Positions 6,886 through 10,911 of a stretch of 10,911 bases of DNA are shown in pieces (the first letter of the stretch is position 1; each line of letters begins with the position of its first letter). A program made the position numbers and the translations under genes. Below the pieces are notes generated by a model. It searched no databases. It had not been told where the DNA came from and was given only the letters and a program-made list of their open reading frames with translations. Source of the stretch: Symbiobacteriaceae bacterium (GTDB taxonomy: Bacteria > Bacillota_E > Symbiobacteriia > Symbiobacteriales > Symbiobacteriaceae); NCBI GenBank assembly GCA_027356675.1, contig DAHVXO010000257.1, forward strand, positions 1-10,911. The letters run 5' to 3'.

Positions 6886-6907
6886 GGCGGAGGCTAACGC
6901 CTCCGCC
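6886..6907 (-). terminator. Hairpin terminator after the sigma/anti-sigma operon
   Basis: A perfect 9-bp stem GGCGGAGGC / GCCTCCGCC with a 4-nt loop begins 18 nt past the anti-sigma stop codon. On the minus strand it is followed by TCTTGCAT, so the U-tract is short. It separates the stress pair from the patatin promoter. Confidence 0.65.
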
Positions 6908-6925
6908 GGATCTCTCAGGCTTATA

Positions 6926-8023
6926 TCAGTTCGAGAAGGAAACCTGCCAGGACCCCGGCGCGTGCCTCACGACCTGGCCCGCTGTGAGGGTCAGCCGGGG
7001 AATGCCCGGCGGTACATCCACTACCAGCTGTTCAATCCGGATCCCATTCGCTGTGACCGGCCGGCCGTATTCCCTGAGCGGATAACTCTTTCCGCCGGCA
7101 TCGGTCGCTGACCATCCGGTGAGGTGCAGCGCCCGCCCCTCCGGCCACTGGATTGTGGCCAGGACTCTGTTCTCCTGCCGGACCCAGGCCACCATGACGG
7201 CACCCAGTGCGTCCGGATGCCCATTTGCAGTCTCCGCCTGATCCTGGTTGATGGTCCAGCCCACCGGCTCAGCAGCCGTCACCGGGATGCCGGACAGGCT
7301 GAGTGTGAGCACCTGGCCCGCTGGAATCGGGTCAAAATAGGCGGCAAACTGAATGTAGTCCTTGCGCTGGGTGGCGCTATAGCTCCTGAGCCGGATTGCA
7401 CCGTTGGGGCCGCTCAACTGCGGCTCGTAGGCCGTCGCCGCCACTTGCTTGTCAAGGGTGGTGCCACGGACCACGTATAACAGGCGAGTGAAGGCGTCGG
7501 CGATCTCAACCTTTTGCAGCGTAAGAATGACACCGTCCTTGGTGCCAGACACATCGAGATCAATGACCCGCCGTGGCTTCTGTTGCACCACGCTTTCGGT
7601 CGACAGCGCGGCCACCTGAACGTTCAGGTCCGGCGTAATGAACTGGGCTGCGAGGCTGCCTAACAACGGCACGCTGGCCATCTGTTCGGCGAATTCGGGC
7701 CGGGCGCCCAGCAAGACAAGGAAGACAGCCGCCGCGGCTGCCACCAGGCCGGCCGAGGCCTGCCACGTCCGCCACCAGGGTCGCCGGACCGCAGAGCGGA
7801 TGTGGACTTCGATTCGCGCCACCACCGCGGGAGGACACTCACCCGCATCCACCCACTGCTTCAGTCCGTGCTGGATTGTCTCGCCGAGCCCTTTCATGGC
7901 AACGGCCTCCTCCGCGCACAATGGGCAAGTGGACAGGTGGTCTTCGATCTCGGCACGCTCTCGGGGAGGCAAGTCGCCCCGGACGAATGCCGGCAATTCC
8001 CGTCTGATTCGCTCGCACTGCAT
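6926..8023 (-). CDS. Membrane anti-sigma factor with zinc-finger (zf-HC2) domain
   Basis: 365 residues. The cytoplasmic N-terminus carries the ZAS zinc motif: C3, then H29-x3-C33-x2-C36 in HLSTCPLC. A single hydrophobic segment (about 88-106) after WWRTW crosses the membrane, leaving about 255 residues outside. The start of the outer part, ASVPLLGSLAAQFI, resembles the DUF4179-type sensors linked to ECF factors; the rest is beta-rich in appearance and unassigned. The ATG at 8023 shares its A with the sigma factor's TGA (TGATG) and has AGGAGGGG upstream, so the pair is translated together. It should hold the sigma factor inactive at the membrane until an envelope signal arrives. The signal and the releasing protease are unknown. 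Confidence 0.9.
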   Translation of the reverse strand: MQCERIRRELPAFVRGDLPPRERAEIEDHLSTCPLCAEEAVAMKGLGETIQHGLKQWVDAGECPPAVVARIEVHIRSAVRRPWWRTWQASAGLVAAAAAVFLVLLGARPEFAEQMASVPLLGSLAAQFITPDLNVQVAALSTESVVQQKPRRVIDLDVSGTKDGVILTLQKVEIADAFTRLLYVVRGTTLDKQVAATAYEPQLSGPNGAIRLRSYSATQRKDYIQFAAYFDPIPAGQVLTLSLSGIPVTAAEPVGWTINQDQAETANGHPDALGAVMVAWVRQENRVLATIQWPEGRALHLTGWSATDAGGKSYPLREYGRPVTANGIRIEQLVVDVPPGIPRLTLTAGQVVRHAPGSWQVSFSN

Positions 8024-8535
8024 CAGATAGCGCCCCTCCTTTCCCCATCGCTAGCTTGTAAGCGGCCCCGGAGCATTTTGAGCGCCGTGTGCAGCCGCGA
8101 TTTGACGGTGCCGAGGGGAATATCAAGCGTTGTGGCGATCTCCTCTAACTGCATATCGTTCAGGAACCGCAGGACGACGACCGCCCGGTATCGCTCATCG
8201 AGGCTCTTGACTGCCTCCCATACCTCACTGCCCAGCGCAATATCCAACTCCGGTGCTGCTTGCTCCTCAGCAAGGTCTTCCGGTCGTTCCACGGGCACGA
8301 CCCGCATGCGCTTGCGCAGGATCTGTGTGCAGGTGTTGACAAGGATACGGCGAATCCAAGCCGGGAAAGCAACCGCCCCGCCCTTGAGTTGATCAAACGC
8401 CCGGTACGCACGGATTGTCGCCTCCTGGAGCGCATCGCCGGCATCTGCTTCATTGCCAAGGATGGCCCAGGCGGTGCGAAAAAGACGCCCCTGTTCCGGT
8501 CTGTAGAGAGTGAAGAAACGTTCTTCCAAGGTCAC
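8023..8535 (-). CDS. ECF RNA polymerase sigma factor
   Basis: 170 residues with only the two expected domains. Sigma-2 spans about 8-76 with the -10-binding helix DALQEATIRAYRAFDQL. Sigma-4 spans about 105-160 with helix-turn-helix MQLEEIATTLDIPLGTVKSRLHTALKMLRGRL. Start GTG at 8535, chosen because AGGAGGGG (8550-8543) sits 7 nt upstream. The open frame reaches 8646, but the added 37 residues do not look like sigma-factor sequence. The directly overlapping zinc-finger anti-sigma gene makes this a membrane-signal-controlled stress regulator. It transcribes away from the OsmC gene, with 168 bp between the two starts. Confidence 0.96.
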   Translation of the reverse strand: MTLEERFFTLYRPEQGRLFRTAWAILGNEADAGDALQEATIRAYRAFDQLKGGAVAFPAWIRRILVNTCTQILRKRMRVVPVERPEDLAEEQAAPELDIALGSEVWEAVKSLDERYRAVVVLRFLNDMQLEEIATTLDIPLGTVKSRLHTALKMLRGRLQASDGERRGAI

Positions 8536-8561
8536 GTTGGTTCCCCTCCTAAACGCCGCCC

Positions 8562-8586
8562 AACGCCACCCCTGACTGAGGTTACA
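8562..8586 (-). promoter_or_regulatory. Possible self-regulated ECF promoter
   Basis: On the minus strand TGTAAC (8586-8581), 15 bp, then CGTT (8565-8562). This resembles the AAC / CGT pattern recognised by many ECF factors, whose genes are usually self-activated, and would start transcription some 20 nt before the GTG. The spacer is one base shorter than common and there is only one instance in the window, so this is tentative. Confidence 0.3.
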
Positions 8587-8614
8587 CCGCATTGAGCGCG
8601 CGTGGACTCGAAAA

Positions 8615-8626
8615 GGTTCGTGAACC
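8615..8626. repeat. Small palindrome in the sigma/OsmC divergent gap
   Basis: GGTTCGTGAACC has 5-bp arms around a 2-bp centre. It lies between the two divergent promoters. No regulator is assigned; chance is possible for a repeat this short. Confidence 0.3.
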
Positions 8627-8654
8627 GGCCAGGGTTTTCGTGGCACCGTGAGGG

Positions 8655-8683
8655 TTGCAGCAATATACCCCCAGGGGTATTAT
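8655..8683 (+). promoter_or_regulatory. Sigma-A promoter of the OsmC-family gene
   Basis: TTGCAG (8655-8660), a 17-bp spacer and TATTAT (8678-8683), a good housekeeping promoter. Transcription should begin near 8690, giving a very short leader before the GAGGTGATC ribosome site (8692-8700). The spacer and the first part of the -10 are covered by the palindrome at 8665-8680. Confidence 0.72.
8665..8680. promoter_or_regulatory. CsoR/CstR-type operator palindrome
   Basis: ATACCCC, CA, GGGGTAT: 7-bp perfect arms around 2 bp. TACCC...GGGTA with a G/C-rich core is the pattern bound by the DUF156 repressor family (CsoR for copper, CstR for persulfides, and relatives). Sitting between -35 and -10 of the OsmC gene, it would block polymerase. 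The cognate repressor is not in the window, and which member binds cannot be told from the site. Confidence 0.65.
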
Positions 8684-8703
8684 TTAACATGAGGTGATCA
8701 ATT

Positions 8704-9132
8704 GTGAAGACTGCTGTGGTTTCCTGGAACGGCGGCATGGCGTTTTCGGCCCGGACCGGCACGGAACACGATGTCATCATGGATGCTCGCGTCGATGTCG
8801 GCGGCGAGGACAAGGGGCCGCGCCCGACCGAACTGCTCCTGGCCGTACTGGGCGGCTGCACTGGGATGGATGTCGTCTCCGTATTACGCAAGATGCGGGT
8901 GCCCTTCGACAAGTTCGACATGGCCATTGAGGCCGACGAAGGCACCGAACACCCGAAGGCATTCACCGAGTTCCGCCTGGTTTACCGCCTTTGGGGGACT
9001 GACGTTCCCGAAGACCGGTTCCGCCGGGCTGTCGAGTTGTCCCAGACCACGTATTGCAGCGTCAGCGCCCTGCTCAAGAAGGCCCTGGACGTGAAGTACC
9101 GGCTGGAGCTGAACGGTCAGCCGTTGGAGTGA
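8704..9132 (+). CDS. OsmC/Ohr-family protein (YhfA-like redox protein)
   Basis: 142 residues, the usual size. The two reactive cysteines of the family are present: C52 in GGCTGMDVV and C118 in TTYCSVSALL, with R40/E43 (RPTELLLA) placed as in OsmC proteins. Such proteins use a cysteine thiol to reduce peroxides or handle reactive sulfur; the sequence resembles the general OsmC/YhfA group more than Ohr. Start GTG at 8704 with GAGGTGATC, nearly fully complementary to the 16S tail, 4-6 nt upstream. It is the only plus-strand gene, monocistronic, with its own promoter, an operator-like palindrome and a terminator. The operator type points to control by copper or, more in keeping with a thiol enzyme, persulfide, but that is inference. 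Confidence 0.93.
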   Translation: MKTAVVSWNGGMAFSARTGTEHDVIMDARVDVGGEDKGPRPTELLLAVLGGCTGMDVVSVLRKMRVPFDKFDMAIEADEGTEHPKAFTEFRLVYRLWGTDVPEDRFRRAVELSQTTYCSVSALLKKALDVKYRLELNGQPLE

Positions 9133-9143
9133 GTCAAGAGAGT

Positions 9144-9176
9144 GAGCCTGGCCTCGAATCTGAGGCCAGGCTCTTT
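9144..9176. terminator. Bidirectional terminator between convergent OsmC gene and argS
   Basis: A perfect 12-bp stem, GAGCCTGGCCTC / GAGGCCAGGCTC, with a 6-nt loop, 11 nt after the OsmC stop, followed by TTT on the plus strand. The argS stop lies 14 nt on the other side, so it can serve both genes. The U-tracts are short in both directions. Confidence 0.82.
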
Positions 9177-9187
9177 GCGTGCCAGGG

Positions 9188-10864
9188 TTACATCCGCTCA
9201 GGAGCGCTTACTCCAAGAAGAGTCAGGGCGTTGTTTAGCACGACCCGGGTACCGTCGCAGAGCAGGAGCCGAGCCCTGGTCACCGGTACATCCTCCGTCA
9301 CGACTCGGCACCGGGTGTAGAAGCTGTGGAAGAACGTCGCCAGATCGCTCAGGTAACGGGTGATCCGGTGTGCTTCGCGCGCATCCGCTGCACCGATGAT
9401 CTCTTCCGGGAACTCGGCAAGCTTGCGCAGCAGGTCGATCTCCGACTCGTCACCCAGCAGGTCCAGCGCCACCTCGCTGACGAGTGGCACCGCTTGCCCC
9501 GCCTCGGCCGCCTGCCGCAGGATGCTGCAGATCCGGGCATGAGCGTACTGAACATAGTAGACCGGGTTATCGCTGGACTTCAGGTTGGCAAGGTCCAAGT
9601 CAAAGTCCTGGTGCGCATCGAGGCCACGGGTGAGGAAGAAAAACCGGGCCGCATCCACCGAAACCTGCTCCAGCAGGTCATCCATCAACACGAAGTTGCC
9701 CTTCCGCTTGGACATGCGGAACTCCTGGCCATCCTTGAAGAGCCGGACGATCTGGGTAAACAGGATCTCAAAAGAGTCCTTGGGGTGGCCCAGGCACTCG
9801 ACCATCGCCTTCATCCGACCCAGGTAGCCGTGGTGGTCCTGTCCCAGGATATCGATCAAGGTCGCATATCCCCGGTCGTACTTGTCCATGTGATAGCAGG
9901 CGTCGGCGGCAAAGTAGGTGAACTCGCCGTCGGATTTGACCAGGACGCGGTCTTTATCATCGCCGTAGGCGGTGGTCCGCATCCAGATCGCGCCCTCGTT
10001 CTCGTATGCCGAGCCGCTCTCCAGGAGACGCTTGACGAGTTCGGCCGGCTTCCCGGCATTGCGCAGTGAGCGTTCGCTGAACCAGCGGTCGAATACCACA
10101 CCGTAGTTCGCCAGCACCTGTTCCTGACCACTGCGGAAGTACTCCGGCGCCCACCGCTCCAGATAGGCCTGCCGCTCCTCCTCGGGCCGGTCCAGAAAGT
10201 CGGGGTGCAGCGTCAGCAGATCCCTGGCGGCATCGATGACGTATTCACCGGGATAGCAGCCTTCGGGAATTTCAATGGTCGCACCGCGCAGCTCCTGCGC
10301 CCGCAGATCCACGGACTTGGCCAGCAGGCGCACCTGGTTGCCCGCATCGTTGACGTAAAATTCCGTGGTGCAGCGGTAGCCTGCCGTGTTAAGCACCCGG
10401 GCCAGTGTGCTACCGTAAGCACCGGAGCGGGCCTGGACCAAGACCATCGGGCCGGTGGGGTTCGCACTGACGTACTCCAGGAGCACCGGCAGGCCATTGC
10501 CATGGTCGCTACTGCCAAAGGCGTCACCCTCGGATTGAATGGCGCCCAGCACCTGGTGCACCCAACCGGGCTTGAGCGTCAGGTTGATGAACCCCGGCCC
10601 GGCGATCTCCGCCTTGGCAATCCAGGTCCCATCGGTGGTCAGATGCCGAAGAATCGTCTCCGCGATGACCCTGGGCGCCTTCTTCTCCGCCTTGACCATG
10701 ATCATGGCCAGGTTGGCAGCGAAGTCACCGTGGGCTTTGTCCTTGGGCACTTCTAGCAGAACGGCTGGGGCAGGCCCGATAAGGTCCCCCGCCGCCACGG
10801 CCCGCTGGACCGCAGCGTTGAGGGCCTGGCGCATCTGGGACCTGACTTGCTCGATTACGCGCAC
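9188..10864 (-). CDS. argS: Arginyl-tRNA synthetase with altered HIGH motif
   Basis: 558 residues, the normal size of a bacterial class I ArgRS that charges tRNA-Arg. The N-terminal Add-1 domain (about 1-100) has KDKAHGDFAANLAM. The catalytic domain has YVSANPTGP (131-139), EFYVNDAGNQ (168-177), GQDHHGYLGRMKAM (341-354) and a KMSKS-like RMSKRKGN (383-390). The C-terminal DALR anticodon domain starts with NPVYYVQYAHARICSI (433-448), and the protein ends in GVSAPERM. At the place of the HIGH box (HVGH or HMGN after NPTGP-L/M) the sequence is VLVQ (141-144), without histidine. The surrounding frame is intact, so this is not a sequencing frameshift. Start GTG at 10864 with AGGAGGT 7 nt upstream. 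It lies 17 nt after a stop codon of a probable preceding gene. Confidence 0.95.
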   Translation of the reverse strand: MRVIEQVRSQMRQALNAAVQRAVAAGDLIGPAPAVLLEVPKDKAHGDFAANLAMIMVKAEKKAPRVIAETILRHLTTDGTWIAKAEIAGPGFINLTLKPGWVHQVLGAIQSEGDAFGSSDHGNGLPVLLEYVSANPTGPMVLVQARSGAYGSTLARVLNTAGYRCTTEFYVNDAGNQVRLLAKSVDLRAQELRGATIEIPEGCYPGEYVIDAARDLLTLHPDFLDRPEEERQAYLERWAPEYFRSGQEQVLANYGVVFDRWFSERSLRNAGKPAELVKRLLESGSAYENEGAIWMRTTAYGDDKDRVLVKSDGEFTYFAADACYHMDKYDRGYATLIDILGQDHHGYLGRMKAMVECLGHPKDSFEILFTQIVRLFKDGQEFRMSKRKGNFVLMDDLLEQVSVDAARFFFLTRGLDAHQDFDLDLANLKSSDNPVYYVQYAHARICSILRQAAEAGQAVPLVSEVALDLLGDESEIDLLRKLAEFPEEIIGAADAREAHRITRYLSDLATFFHSFYTRCRVVTEDVPVTRARLLLCDGTRVVLNNALTLLGVSAPERM

Positions 10865-10881
10865 GCGGTGTACCTCCTACA

Positions 10882-10911
10882 TTATCCGACCGCCAGGATG
10901 GCCTCCCGGAT
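10882..10911 (-). CDS. Possible 3' end of the gene upstream of argS
   Basis: The last 30 bases read on the minus strand give IREAILAVG and a TAA stop, 17 nt before argS, spacing typical of a co-transcribed neighbour. Nine residues are too few to identify it, and the other frames cannot be excluded. Confidence 0.3.
   Translation of the reverse strand: MREAILAVG

Noticed and set aside
8536..8646. N-terminal extension of the ECF sigma factor
   Set aside because: The GTG at 8535 has AGGAGGGG at ideal distance; the extra residues do not resemble sigma-2 sequence and would cover the likely promoter.
8641..8659. Sigma-54-like TGGCAC...TTGCA on the plus strand before the OsmC gene
   Set aside because: The two elements are 8 bp apart instead of 5, so GG and GC are three bases too far apart for RpoN; TTGCA is better read as the -35 of a sigma-A promoter.
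1..10911. Mobile elements, CRISPR, tRNA or rRNA genes
   Set aside because: No direct-repeat arrays, transposase or integrase sequence, terminal inverted repeats or structured RNA signatures were found on either strand.

Overview
The window looks like a chromosomal segment of a GC-rich, Gram-positive-type anaerobe or facultative anaerobe. The strong AGGAGG-like ribosome sites, GTG/TTG starts, zinc-finger anti-sigma/ECF pair and clostridial-type lysine fermentation genes point to a high-GC Firmicutes lineage (Symbiobacterium- or Limnochordia-like). That placement is inference from gene content and composition only. All genes except one (an OsmC-family gene) lie on the minus strand, so the description below runs from high to low coordinates.

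10911-9188: the last codons of an unidentified gene, then argS (arginyl-tRNA synthetase). ArgS has a complete domain plan, but its class I HIGH signature reads VLVQ. A 12-bp-stem hairpin separates argS from the convergent OsmC gene. 9132-8536: the OsmC-family gene (+) has a good sigma-A promoter whose spacer and -10 are covered by an ATACCCC/GGGGTAT palindrome of the CsoR/CstR operator type. Divergent from it is an ECF sigma factor / zinc-finger anti-sigma pair (8535-6926), coupled through a TGATG overlap and closed by a hairpin.

6792-4537: a patatin-like acyl hydrolase, directly followed with no gap by a PAS + AAA+ + Fis-type HTH activator of sigma-54 promoters. The regulator's start is ambiguous: a TTG abuts the patatin stop, the only Shine-Dalgarno-like sequence lies inside the reading frame, and a 7-G tract lies between an out-of-frame ATGA start and the body of the gene.

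4536-1: the beta-lysine fermentation operon. A textbook -24/-12 promoter (TGGCAC-N5-TTGCA, 4370-4355) is preceded by two related 16-bp palindromes centred 69 bp apart, the likely activator sites. The genes are kdd (3,5-diaminohexanoate dehydrogenase), kamA (lysine 2,3-aminomutase), a P-loop protein that is probably the aminomutase-associated kamB, and kamD (5,6-aminomutase alpha subunit, cut by the window edge). KamA converts L-lysine to beta-lysine, KamD with KamE (expected just beyond position 1) makes 3,5-diaminohexanoate, and Kdd deaminates it oxidatively. The activator, its likely binding sites, the sigma-54 promoter and the pathway genes together form a self-contained regulatory unit for lysine catabolism. 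I see no CRISPR, tRNA, rRNA or insertion sequence.
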